Positions 33,833 through 41,148 of a DNA stretch of 64,000 nucleotides are shown piece by piece. The translations under genes and the position numbers were made by a program. The stretch comes from VRUE01 sp040879985 (GTDB lineage: Bacteria; Actinomycetota; Thermoleophilia; Solirubrobacterales; 70-9). The first letter of the stretch is position 1. The number at the start of each line of letters is the position of its first letter. The notes below the pieces were generated by a model that had not been told where the DNA came from, made no database searches, and saw only the letters and a program-made list of their open reading frames with translations. The DNA lies in assembly GCA_040879985.1 (NCBI GenBank), contig JBBDJH010000013.1, forward strand, positions 1 through 64,000, given 5' to 3'.

Positions 33833-33869
33833 TGGCGACTTAGTCGCAATATGTGCGACTAAGTCGCCA
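33833..33869. repeat. 37-nt palindrome, second family, copy 2
   Basis: TGGCGACTTAGTCGC and GCGACTAAGTCGCCA form a perfect 15-bp stem around AATATGT. It lies between the carboxyltransferase stop and the BKACE start; its right edge runs into CAGGAGG, the Shine-Dalgarno of the BKACE gene. Related to 14241-14277 by a paired C/G swap at stem position 7. Confidence 0.85.
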
Positions 33870-33880
33870 GGAGGCTGGCG

Positions 33881-34777
33881 ATGAGTTCTTTTGACGACCC
33901 GGTCGTGATCAGTTGCTCGATCTCCGGCGTGATCGCCAACCGGGACCAGTGCCCGGCGATCCCCTATACGCCGGAGGAGTACGCGGCGGAGGCGCGCCGT
34001 GCGGTCGACGAGGGCGCCTCGCAGATTCACATCCACGCGCGCAAGCCGGACGGCACGCCCTCCTACGAGGTCGAGGATTTCAAGGCGATCACCGCGGCGA
34101 TCCTGGCCGAGGTCGGCGACGTGATCGTCAACTACTCGACCGGCGCGATCGGCATCCCGATCGAGATGCGGATCGAGTACCTGCGCGAGTGCCGCCCCGA
34201 CGTCGCCGCGCTCAACATGTCCTCGATGAACTATGCCAAGTACTCGCGGCGGCGCAAGGACTTCGTCTTCAAGGCCGTGTTCGAGAACAGCTTCGACACG
34301 ATCATCGAGTTCCTCACCGCGATGCGCGACCTCGGCATCAAGCCCGAGCACGAGTGCTTCGACGCCGGCCACGTCGCCAACCTCGACCCGCTGATCGACA
34401 TGGGCCTGCTCGACCGCACGCCGCTGCAGATCTCGCTCGTGATGGGGGTCAACGGCGGCATCCGGCCGACCCCGCGCAACGTCGCCTTCATGGCCGAGCA
34501 GGTTCCCGGCGGCGCCGAGGGCGAAAACCAGTGGCAGACGATCGGCATCTCGCGCGACCAGTGGAAGCTGCTCGGCGCGGCGCTGGTCCTGGGCGGCAAC
34601 GTCCGCGCCGGGGTCGAGGACAACCTCTACCTGCCGAACGGCGAGATGGCGAAGTCGAACGGCGAGCTGATCGCCAAGGCGCGCCAGATGGCCGAGGACG
34701 CCGGCCGCCGTGCCGCCAGCGTCGCCGAGGCTCGCGAGCTGCTGGGGGTCCCCAAGCGTGAGCGATCTGCCGCTTAG
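33881..34777 (+). CDS. Beta-keto acid cleavage enzyme (BKACE, DUF849)
   Basis: 298 residues with RBS GGAGG. BKACE family: metal-binding ASQIHIHARKPDG, NYSTGAIG, CFDAGHVANL, VMGVNGGIRPT and the C-terminal GGNVRAGVEDNLYLPNG. Enzymes of this family (including 3-keto-5-aminohexanoate cleavage enzyme) condense a beta-keto acid with acetyl-CoA and split it to acetoacetate and a new CoA ester. The coupled CoA-transferase gene (20-bp overlap) suggests the new CoA ester is processed next. The exact keto acid is unknown. Confidence 0.9.
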   Translation: MSSFDDPVVISCSISGVIANRDQCPAIPYTPEEYAAEARRAVDEGASQIHIHARKPDGTPSYEVEDFKAITAAILAEVGDVIVNYSTGAIGIPIEMRIEYLRECRPDVAALNMSSMNYAKYSRRRKDFVFKAVFENSFDTIIEFLTAMRDLGIKPEHECFDAGHVANLDPLIDMGLLDRTPLQISLVMGVNGGIRPTPRNVAFMAEQVPGGAEGENQWQTIGISRDQWKLLGAALVLGGNVRAGVEDNLYLPNGEMAKSNGELIAKARQMAEDAGRRAASVAEARELLGVPKRERSAA

Positions 34778-35993
34778 CGACGTCAGGGTCCTCGACCTGA
34801 CCCGGCTCCTCCCCGGCGGCTTCTGCTCGCTGCTGCTCGCCGACCTCGGCGCCGAGGTGCTGAAGGTCGAGGACACCGGCATGGGCGACTACATCCGCTG
34901 GGCGCCGCCCTACTACGGCGGCGAGGAGCAGCAGGAGCTGGGCACCCGCTCCGCCCTCTACCTGGCGCTCAACCGCGGCAAGCGCTCGGTCCGCCTCGAC
35001 CTCAAGAGCGAGGCCGGGCGCGAGGCGCTGCTGCGCCTGGTCGAGCGCCACGACGTCGTCCTCGACGGCTTCCGTCCCGGCGTGCTCGAGCGGCTCGGCG
35101 TCGGCTACGAGCGCATGCGCGAGGCCAACCCGGCGATCGTCTTCTGCGCGATCACCGGCTACGGCCAGGACGGTCCCTACGCGCAGCGCGCCGGCCACGA
35201 CATGAACTACCTCGGCCTGGTCGGGCTGCTCGGCCTGACCGGCGCCAAGGGGGGGCCGCCCGTCCAGTCGGGCGGCCAGATCGCCGACCTCGGCGGCGGC
35301 GCCCTGATGGCCGCCTTCGGCGTGATGGCGGCGCTGCACGAGCGGCGCCGCTCCGGCGAGGGCCAGATGGTCGACGTCTCGATGGCCGATGGGGCGCTCT
35401 CCTGGCTGGCCCTGGTCGCTGGGCGCTACTTCTGCGACGAGGAGGAGCCGCGGCGCGGCGAGCAGCAGCTGGCCGGCGGCCTGCTCTGCTACCTGCCCTA
35501 CGAGGCGGCCGACGGCTGGGTCACCTGCGGCGCCCTGGAGCCGAAGTTCTGGGCCGCCTTCTGCAACGGGGTCGAGCGGCCCGACCTGATCGAGGTCCAG
35601 TTCGAGGCGCCCGGATCGACGGCCTGGACGGAGGTCGCCGAAGTCTTCCGCTCGCGCAGCCGCGACGAGTGGCTCGCCTTCAACGACGAGCACGACTGCT
35701 GCATCGAGCCGGTGCTCGACGTCGGCGAGGCGCTCGATTCCGAGCTGGTCCGGGCGCGCGGGATGCTCAGCGAGATCGAGCAGCCGGGCCTCGGCCCGGT
35801 GCGCCAGCTCGGCGTGCCGGTGAAGATGAGCCGCACCCCCGGCGATCCGACCCGCCCGGCGCCCGCCTTCGGCGAGCACACCGACGAGGTCCTGCGCGAG
35901 GTTGGCTACTCCGCCGAGGAGATCGCGGCGATGGTCGAATCCGGCGCGGCCGCCGGTCCCGGCGCCGACCCCAAAGCGACGTTCCGCGCATGA
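34758..35993 (+). CDS. Family III CoA-transferase (CaiB/BaiF type)
   Basis: 411 residues from GTG 34758, overlapping the BKACE gene by 20 bp. Motifs: VLDLTRLLPGGFCSLLLADLGAEVLKVED, NRGKRSVRLDLKS, GFRPGVLERLGVGY and the catalytic Asp in AGHDMNYLGLVGLLG. The C-terminus carries HTDEVLREVGYS. It moves CoA between carboxylic acids. It may activate the substrate or recycle the product of the BKACE reaction. AMACR-like racemases share the fold and cannot be fully excluded. Confidence 0.88.
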   Translation: MSDLPLSDVRVLDLTRLLPGGFCSLLLADLGAEVLKVEDTGMGDYIRWAPPYYGGEEQQELGTRSALYLALNRGKRSVRLDLKSEAGREALLRLVERHDVVLDGFRPGVLERLGVGYERMREANPAIVFCAITGYGQDGPYAQRAGHDMNYLGLVGLLGLTGAKGGPPVQSGGQIADLGGGALMAAFGVMAALHERRRSGEGQMVDVSMADGALSWLALVAGRYFCDEEEPRRGEQQLAGGLLCYLPYEAADGWVTCGALEPKFWAAFCNGVERPDLIEVQFEAPGSTAWTEVAEVFRSRSRDEWLAFNDEHDCCIEPVLDVGEALDSELVRARGMLSEIEQPGLGPVRQLGVPVKMSRTPGDPTRPAPAFGEHTDEVLREVGYSAEEIAAMVESGAAAGPGADPKATFRA

Positions 35994-36011
35994 CCCCACC
36001 CACCACCAAGC

Positions 36012-36056
36012 TCCGCTGTTCCTTTCCCCCATATAACCGGGGAAAGGAACAGCGGA
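36012..36056. repeat. 45-nt palindromic element, copy G (TCCGCTGTTC subtype)
   Basis: TCCGCTGTTCCTTTCCCC pairs with GGGGAAAGGAACAGCGGA, 18 bp, loop CATATAACC. It fills the gap between the CoA-transferase and MerR genes. The border bases GGAAGGG lie 6 nt before the MerR GTG and act as its apparent Shine-Dalgarno. Confidence 0.93.
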
Positions 36057-36066
36057 AGGGCGAGTT

Positions 36067-36765
36067 GTGAGTACCGCCGAGGCGCTATTGCGGGTCGGTG
36101 AGCTGGCCGAGGCCTCCGGTGTGCCGGTGCCGACGATCAAGCACTACCTGCGCGAGGGGCTGCTGCCGGAGCCGGTCAAGACGAGCCGCAACATGGCCTA
36201 CTACCCGCCCGAGTTCGTCGACCGGATCAAGCTGATCAAGCAGCTGCAGGAGGAGCGCTTCATGCCGCTGAAGGCGATCAAGTCGGTGCTCGACGAGGAC
36301 CCCGAGCGGGCCCGCGCGATGGTTGAGCTCGAGGACCGCATCCTCGAGCGGGCCCTGGGCGGCGAGCGCACCCGGACCAGCGCCGCCGAGGTGCGCGAGC
36401 GCTACGGCGTCCCCAAGGACGTGCTCGACCGGCTCGAGCAGATCGAGGTGCTCAGCCCCAACAGCCGCGGCTACTCACCCTCGGACATCAAGATCATCGA
36501 GGCGATCGGGCGCTTCCGCGCCGGCGGTTACGACGAGCAAATCGGCTTCACCGTCTACGACACCCTGCGCTACAAGACCGCGCTCGAAGAGCTGGTCAGC
36601 CAGGAGGTCGGGATGGTGATGGACCGCCTCGCCGGCGAGGTCCCTCCCGAGCGCGTCGTCGAGATGCTCGAATCCGGATCCCAGCCCCTCCAAGACCTCA
36701 TAGCCGCCCTGCACACCAAGCTCCTCGTAGCCGAGCTGGAGCGCCACCGCGCCAGCCGCCGCTGA
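36067..36765 (+). CDS. MerR-family transcriptional regulator
   Basis: 232 residues from GTG 36067. The N-terminal winged helix-turn-helix is RVGELAEASGVPVPTIKHYLREGLLPEP, followed by the second wing and a dimer helix (MAYYPPEFVDRIKLIKQLQEERFMPLKAIK). The 120-residue C-terminal part has no recognised ligand domain, and a second HTH-like stretch (RYGVPKDVLDRLEQIEVLSP) is seen. It probably controls the acyl-CoA island; a palindrome supplies its ribosome-binding site. Effector unknown. Confidence 0.88.
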   Translation: MSTAEALLRVGELAEASGVPVPTIKHYLREGLLPEPVKTSRNMAYYPPEFVDRIKLIKQLQEERFMPLKAIKSVLDEDPERARAMVELEDRILERALGGERTRTSAAEVRERYGVPKDVLDRLEQIEVLSPNSRGYSPSDIKIIEAIGRFRAGGYDEQIGFTVYDTLRYKTALEELVSQEVGMVMDRLAGEVPPERVVEMLESGSQPLQDLIAALHTKLLVAELERHRASRR

Positions 36766-36863
36766 CGGCTCAGCCGCCGGCGCCGGCGGAGACACCGAGC
36801 CGCTCGGCTTCGATCGTCTCCAGGGTCACCAGCGCACCCGACATCGTACGCCCCGAAGCCACC

Positions 36864-36900
36864 TATACTGGCGCCAGCAAACCGATTGACTGGTCAGTCA
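36864..36900 (+). promoter_or_regulatory. Promoter and TetR-type operator of nitrilase-tetR operon
   Basis: A -10-like TATACT lies at 36864-36869, and TGACTGGTCAGTCA (arms TGACTG/CAGTCA) at 36887-36900, where a bound repressor would block the start of transcription. The TetR gene is the second gene downstream, so autoregulation is likely. The whole 36766-36970 gap otherwise holds palindrome B and a short non-convincing frame. Confidence 0.5.
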
Positions 36901-36905
36901 GCCGT

Positions 36906-36950
36906 TCCGGTGTGCTTTTCATACCCCTAGGGTCCGAAAAGCACACCGGA
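36906..36950. repeat. 45-nt palindromic element, copy B
   Basis: TCCGGTGTGCTTTTC pairs with GAAAAGCACACCGGA; position 11 is T paired to A at 35, where copies A and C have C paired to G. It lies in the 5' untranslated region between the operator and the nitrilase start. Confidence 0.95.
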
Positions 36951-36970
36951 AGGACGAGAGAGGAATCGAA

Positions 36971-37840
36971 GTGCGTGTAGCGGCGGTGCAGCTCAACTCG
37001 AATGGCGACAAGGCGCGCAACCTCGCCGCCGCCGAGCGCCAGGTGCGCGCCGCGGCGGCCGACGGTGCCGAGCTCGTCGCGCTGCCGGAGAAATGGAACC
37101 TGCTCGCCTCCGGCGAGGCGACGGCGGCGGGCGCCGAGCCGCTCGACGGCCCCAGCCTCAGCGCCGCCCGCGCCTGGGCGCGCGAGCTGGGCATCCACCT
37201 GCTGGCCGGCAGCATCGCCGAGCTGGGCGATGGGCGGAGGGACGAGACGGGCGCCGGCGCGACCTCGCGCCGCGCCTTCAACACCTCGGTCCTGATCGGC
37301 CCCGACGGCGAGGACCTCGCCGCCTACCGCAAGATCCACCTCTTCGACGTCGCGGCGGGCGGGGTCGAGTACCGCGAGTCCGAGCATGAGCAGCCGGGCA
37401 GCGAGATCGTCTCGGCGCCGCTCGGCGAACTCGAGCTCGGTCTGACCGTCTGCTACGACCTGCGCTTCCCCGAGCTGTACCGGATCCTCGCCGTGCGCGG
37501 CGCCCACCTGATCGCCGTCCCCTCGGCCTTCACCGCCGCCACCGGTCGCGACCACTGGGAGGTGCTGCTGCGCGCCCGCGCGATCGAGAACCAGGTCTTC
37601 GTCCTCGCCCCCAACCAGGCCGGCGAGGCGCCGCCCCGGTACAGCTCGCACGGGCACTCGGCGATCGTCGACCCCTGGGGCGAGCTGCTGGCCGCCGCCG
37701 GCGGCTCCGCAACGGAGTGCTTCGTCGCCGCCGACCTCGACCTCGCCGCCCAGCAGCGGGTCCGCGAGCGGCTGCCCTCGCTGGCCAGCCGCCGTCCCCA
37801 GGCCTACGTCTGGCCGCAGCTCGCGGAGGCGCACGCCTAG
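36971..37840 (+). CDS. Carbon-nitrogen hydrolase (nitrilase superfamily, Nit1/Nit2-like)
   Basis: 289 residues from GTG 36971. The Glu-Lys-Cys triad is visible: Glu in LVALPEKWN (about 40), Lys in YRKIHLFDV (about 121) and Cys in LTVCYDLRFPELY (about 161); RARAIENQVFVLAPNQ follows. It hydrolyses an amide; the sequence is closest to omega-amidase/deaminated-glutathione amidase types. The TetR gene begins 2 bp after its stop, so they form one operon with the operator above. Confidence 0.9.
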   Translation: MRVAAVQLNSNGDKARNLAAAERQVRAAAADGAELVALPEKWNLLASGEATAAGAEPLDGPSLSAARAWARELGIHLLAGSIAELGDGRRDETGAGATSRRAFNTSVLIGPDGEDLAAYRKIHLFDVAAGGVEYRESEHEQPGSEIVSAPLGELELGLTVCYDLRFPELYRILAVRGAHLIAVPSAFTAATGRDHWEVLLRARAIENQVFVLAPNQAGEAPPRYSSHGHSAIVDPWGELLAAAGGSATECFVAADLDLAAQQRVRERLPSLASRRPQAYVWPQLAEAHA

Positions 37841-37842
37841 CC

Positions 37843-38445
37843 ATGGCCTCGAAAGCGCCGGCGATCGACAAGCGCCGCCAGATCCTCGACGCGGCGATCC
37901 GCGTCTTCGCCCGCCAGGGCTTCCACTCGACCCGGGTCGCCGACATCGCCGACGAGGCGGGCGTCGCCTACGGCCTCGTCTACCACTACTTCAAGTCGAA
38001 GGACGAGGTCCTCAACGAGCTGTTCAGCGAGCGCTGGTCGCTGCTGTTGGCGGCGATCGAGGAGGCCGACCGCAGCGAGGCCAGCCCGCGCGCCAAGCTC
38101 GAGGCCGTGGCCGGCTTCATCGTCGACTCCTACCGCTACGACCCGGAACTGATGAAGGTGATCATCGTCGAGGTCACCCGCGCGGCGAACTCCTTCGGCC
38201 GCACCCACCTGACGGAGATCCGCCGCGCCTACGACTCGATCGCCAAGATCGTCGCCGACGGGCAGGAGGCGGGCGCCTTCCGCCGCGACATCGACCCCTC
38301 GTTCGCCTCGATGTCCTTCTACGGCGCGATCGAGCAGCAGCTCTCCGGCTGGATCTTCGAACTGACCCCCGCCACCGACACCGACCTCGAGCAGGCAAAG
38401 ACCCTTGTAACGGCGACGATCTGCGACGGTCTCGAGCCGCGATAG
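37843..38445 (+). CDS. TetR-family repressor (fatty-acid type)
   Basis: 200 residues. The N-terminal HTH is KRRQILDAAIRVFARQGFHSTRVADIADEAGVAYGLVYHYFKSKDEVL, split here by the usual TetR pattern. The ligand domain resembles acyl-CoA-responsive FadR/TetR_C_33-like regulators (SFYGAIEQQLSGWIF). The matching palindromes before its own operon and before the FabG-like SDR gene are the best candidates for its binding sites, which would place it over part of the acyl-CoA island. Confidence 0.9.
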   Translation: MASKAPAIDKRRQILDAAIRVFARQGFHSTRVADIADEAGVAYGLVYHYFKSKDEVLNELFSERWSLLLAAIEEADRSEASPRAKLEAVAGFIVDSYRYDPELMKVIIVEVTRAANSFGRTHLTEIRRAYDSIAKIVADGQEAGAFRRDIDPSFASMSFYGAIEQQLSGWIFELTPATDTDLEQAKTLVTATICDGLEPR

Positions 38446-38461
38446 GTAAGGTCGGGCGCCA

Positions 38462-38596
38462 ATGGACAACGATGTCGTCAAAAGACTTGTCTGGAGCGGC
38501 ATGCTCGCCGGGGTGGGGGCGCTGGCCAGCATCGTCGCCACCAGGGCGGCCGGCATCCTCTACCGCCGTCTCTTCGAAGAGGATCCGCCGGAGTAG
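38462..38596 (+). CDS. Small single-helix membrane protein (DUF4235-like)
   Basis: 44 residues, from ATG 38462 to TAG 38596, starting MDNDVVKRLVWSGMLAGVGA and ending RRLFEEDPPE. One membrane helix (LVWSGMLAGVGALASIVATRAAG) is flanked by basic residues. The stop lies 4 bp before the next start, so it forms an operon with the holin-like and DUF3618 genes. The family assignment is by eye; in actinobacteria such trios are common and of unknown function. Confidence 0.7.
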   Translation: MDNDVVKRLVWSGMLAGVGALASIVATRAAGILYRRLFEEDPPE

Positions 38597-38600
38597 CGCG

Positions 38601-38996
38601 ATGGACGAGGATCGCAAGCTCACCGAGCTCGTCTTCGACGTCTCCGAACGCGCCTCCACCCTGGTCCGCGAGGAGATCGAGCTCGCCAAGACCGAGGTCA
38701 GCGAGAAAGTCGGCAAGCTGCTGCGCGGCTCGGTCGTCGGCATCGCCGCCGGCGCCTTCGCCTTCCTCGCCCTGATCCTGATCATGCACGGGGTCGCCTG
38801 GCTGCTCGCCGAAGAGGTCTTCGGCGGCAACGTCTGGTCGGGCTACTTCGTCGAGGCCGCGCTCTTCCTGCTGGTCGCCGCCGCCGCCGGCCTCTTCGCC
38901 TACCGCTCGGTTCAGGCCGGCGCGCCACCGGTGCCCGAGCAGGCGATCGAGGAGGCGAAGCTGACCAAGACGATGCTCGAAGGTGAGGAAAAGTGA
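38601..38996 (+). CDS. Phage-holin-superfamily (DUF1469-like) membrane protein
   Basis: 131 residues. An amphipathic N-terminal helix (DVSERASTLVREEIELAKTEVSEK) precedes two membrane helices (VGIAAGAFAFLALILIMHGVAWLL and FVEAALFLLVAAAAGLFAY). Despite the family name this is a cellular actinobacterial protein, not evidence of a phage. Translationally coupled to DUF3618 by GTGA. Confidence 0.85.
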   Translation: MDEDRKLTELVFDVSERASTLVREEIELAKTEVSEKVGKLLRGSVVGIAAGAFAFLALILIMHGVAWLLAEEVFGGNVWSGYFVEAALFLLVAAAAGLFAYRSVQAGAPPVPEQAIEEAKLTKTMLEGEEK

Positions 38997-39202
38997 CCGA
39001 GCGCACTTCGGCGGAGATCCGCCGCGACATCGACCTGCAGCGCCAGGACCTCGGCCGCTCGGTCGAATCGCTGCGCGGCAGGGTCACCGAGCTGACCGAC
39101 TGGCGCCGCCAGGTCCGTGAGCACCGCAGCCAGCTGATCGTCGGCGCCGCGGTAGCGGGCTTCGCGATCGGCGGGCTGATGGCCCTTCGCCGTCGTCGCT
39201 AG
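38993..39202 (+). CDS. DUF3618 small membrane protein
   Basis: 69 residues from GTG 38993. The family pattern is RTSAEIRRDIDLQRQDLGRSVESLRGRV followed by one membrane helix (LIVGAAVAGFAIGGLMAL) and a short basic tail. Last gene of the three-gene membrane operon; its stop overlaps the convergent DegV stop by 4 bp. Function unknown. Confidence 0.85.
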   Translation: MTERTSAEIRRDIDLQRQDLGRSVESLRGRVTELTDWRRQVREHRSQLIVGAAVAGFAIGGLMALRRRR

Positions 39203-40074
39203 CTCAGAACTGACTTGCTGACGCTGCCGATGCCGAGCAGGCCCGGCCCGACGTGGGCGCCGAGGACGGCGCCGATCTCGGAGATGAAGGCGGGCTCGCA
39301 GCCGAAGATCTCGCGCGCGTCGTCGGCCAGGGCGGCGGCGGTCTCGTCGGCCTGGATGTGCTGCACGACCCAGGCGTCGAGGCCGGACTCGTGGCGCTCG
39401 CGGGCGTAGTCGCGCAGCCGCTCGATCGAGCGGGCGCGGGTGCGGACCCGCTCCACCGGCGTGATCTCCTCCTCCAGGGTGAGGATCGGCTTGATCTTCA
39501 GGGCCGAGCCGATGAAGGCGCTGGCGCCGCCGATCCGCCCCCCCCGTCGCAGGTACTCGAGCGTGTCGATCGCGAACCACATCTTCAGCTCCTCGCGGGT
39601 CCGTTCGGCGCGGGCGAGCGTCGCCTCGGCGTCGTCGCCGGCCGCCGCGGCCGCCGCGGCGCCGAGCGCGCAGAGGCCCAGGCCGCCGGCCGCCGAGCGC
39701 GAGTCGAAGACCTTGACCCGCTCGCCGCCCTTGTCCTCGGCGATCAGTCGCTCGCGCGCCTGGTTGGCGGCCTCGTAGGTGCCGGAGATGCCGGCCGAGA
39801 TGTGGACCGAGACGATCTCGCGGCCCGCCGCGAGCAGCGGCTCGTAGACGGCGGTGAAGTCGCCGACGGAGGGCTGCGAGGTCGTCGCGCCGCCCTCCGA
39901 GGCGCGCAGCTTCTCGAAGAAGGCGCCGTAGTCGACGATCTCGGACTCGCGCTGCTGGTCGCCGTCGATCGAGACGTAGAGGCTGACCACCTCGATGTCG
40001 CGTTCGGCGAGGAGGTCGGCGGGAAGGTAGGCGGTGCTGTCGCAGACGACGACGGTTGGCGTGGCAGCGGTCAA
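39199..40074 (-). CDS. DegV family fatty-acid-binding protein
   Basis: 291 residues from a TTG at 40074; longer forms up to 40155 are open but would overlap the divergent HesB gene. The fold is shown by VVVCDSTAYLPADL, SQPSVGDF, SVHISAGISGTYEAA and KVFDSRSAAGGLG. DegV proteins bind a fatty acid and pass it to fatty-acid kinase (FakA) in Gram-positives; FakA is not in this window. Confidence in the family is high, in the start moderate. Confidence 0.9.
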   Translation of the reverse strand: MTAATPTVVVCDSTAYLPADLLAERDIEVVSLYVSIDGDQQRESEIVDYGAFFEKLRASEGGATTSQPSVGDFTAVYEPLLAAGREIVSVHISAGISGTYEAANQARERLIAEDKGGERVKVFDSRSAAGGLGLCALGAAAAAAAGDDAEATLARAERTREELKMWFAIDTLEYLRRGGRIGGASAFIGSALKIKPILTLEEEITPVERVRTRARSIERLRDYARERHESGLDAWVVQHIQADETAAALADDAREIFGCEPAFISEIGAVLGAHVGPGLLGIGSVSKSVLS

Positions 40075-40114
40075 GACAAGCGATTCTCGCAGACCTGCCG
40101 CTACACTTTGTGAA

Positions 40115-40486
40115 GTGACCGATACCCCCCAAGAGGCGATCACCCTGACCGACAAGGCGGCCGAGAAGGTCAGCGAGCTGCTCGGCGGTCAGGACGATTC
40201 CCAGGACCAGGCGCTGCGCGTCGCCGTCCGCGGCGGCGGTTGCTCCGGATTCCAGTACGCGCTCGCCTTCGACCGTGCCAAGGACGACGACCACGTCTTC
40301 GAGGTCGACGGCGTCGCCGTCGTCGTCGACAAGGTCAGCATGCAGTTCGTCTTCGGCTCAGAGGTCGACTACGTCGAAGGCCTGCAGGGCGCCGGCTTCC
40401 AGGTCAACAACCCGAATGTTGTTGCGGCCTGCGGATGCGGGTCCTCCTTCCAGGTCAAAGACGAGGCCGAGTCGGCCGCCGTCTGA
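40115..40486 (+). CDS. erpA: HesB/IscA-family iron-sulfur carrier
   Basis: 123 residues from GTG 40115. The three metal-binding Cys are in RGGGCSGFQYALAFD and the C-terminal ACGCGSSF. It delivers Fe-S clusters to target enzymes. It converges on the glutaredoxin-BolA-FprA operon (stops 12 bp apart), which forms a natural Fe-S and redox neighbourhood with the Fe-S enzyme BioB elsewhere. The symbol reflects the ErpA/IscA group and not a proven one-to-one match. Confidence 0.93.
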   Translation: MTDTPQEAITLTDKAAEKVSELLGGQDDSQDQALRVAVRGGGCSGFQYALAFDRAKDDDHVFEVDGVAVVVDKVSMQFVFGSEVDYVEGLQGAGFQVNNPNVVAACGCGSSFQVKDEAESAAV

Positions 40487-40498
40487 GCGCCCGGTCCG

Positions 40499-40882
40499 CT
40501 ACTCGATCTGCAGGGGCGGCGATTGCGCCGGAGGCGCCTGCTGCTGCGGCGCCGTCGGCGGCTGCTCGACCCCCAGCGCCTCGGCCAGCTCGCCGGAGTC
40601 GAACATCTCCTCGACGATGTCGGCGCCGCCGAGCAGCTCGCCGTTGACGTAGAGCTGCGGGAAGGTCTGCCAGTCGGAGATCTCGGCGGTCACCTCGCGC
40701 AGCGGCTGCAGCGCCGGGAGGACGTCGATCGCGCCGTACTCGACGTCCAGCGAGTCGAGCACCTGGACGACGCGCAGCGAGAAGCCGCAACGCGGCTCCT
40801 CCGGCGTGCCTTTCATGAAGAGCAGAATCGGGTTGCCCGCGACCAGCTCCTCGACCTTCTGCTTCAGCTGCGGATCGGCCAT
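40499..40882 (-). CDS. grxD: Monothiol glutaredoxin (Grx4 type)
   Basis: 127 residues from ATG 40882. LLFMKGTPEEPRCGFS holds the CGFS active site (one Cys), and WQTFPQLYVNGELLGGADIVEEM is the glutathione-binding part. A Gln/Pro-rich tail (VEQPPTAPQQQAPPAQ) follows. CGFS glutaredoxins bind a shared [2Fe-2S] cluster and work with BolA proteins; the bolA gene is directly upstream. Together they take part in iron-sulfur delivery. Confidence 0.94.
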   Translation of the reverse strand: MADPQLKQKVEELVAGNPILLFMKGTPEEPRCGFSLRVVQVLDSLDVEYGAIDVLPALQPLREVTAEISDWQTFPQLYVNGELLGGADIVEEMFDSGELAEALGVEQPPTAPQQQAPPAQSPPLQIE

Positions 40883-40895
40883 CGCCACAGACTAA

Positions 40896-41129
40896 CTACC
40901 CGGCCACTTCGGTCTTCACCGAGAGGGCGTGGATCTGACCGTCGTCGAAGCGCTCCTTGACCGCGGCCTTGACCAGGCGGTGCTGGTCGATCCGCGAGAG
41001 GCCCTCGAACTGCGCCGCCGCCACCGTCGCCCGCAGGTGGTCGCCGGCGCCGGTCTCGTCGACCACCTCGACCGCGGCGCCGGGCAGCGCCGCCGCGATC
41101 ATCGCCTCCAGTTCCGCCAGGTCGGCCAC
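40896..41129 (-). CDS. bolA: BolA-family protein
   Basis: 77 residues. The fold is shown by LEAMIAAALPGAAVEVVDETGAGDHLRATVAAAQFEGLSRIDQHRLVKAAV split over the usual strands; the conserved His of 'HR' (DQHRLVKAA) is the cluster ligand. It forms a heterodimer with CGFS glutaredoxin. It lies between fprA (19 bp) and grxD (13 bp) in one operon. Confidence 0.93.
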   Translation of the reverse strand: MADLAELEAMIAAALPGAAVEVVDETGAGDHLRATVAAAQFEGLSRIDQHRLVKAAVKERFDDGQIHALSVKTEVAG

Positions 41130-41148
41130 GCCCGAACCGTACCCGGCC

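Noticed and set aside
36770..36844. 24-codon minus-strand frame (MSGALVTLETIEAERLGVSA...) between merR and the nitrilase gene
   Set aside because: It reads like the tail of a protein, but there is no Shine-Dalgarno and no upstream coding continuation (a stop lies seven codons before). It could be a gene remnant; not enough to call.
38601..38996. Holin-family protein as a sign of a prophage
   Set aside because: The family is common as a cellular membrane protein in actinobacteria and no other phage gene is near.
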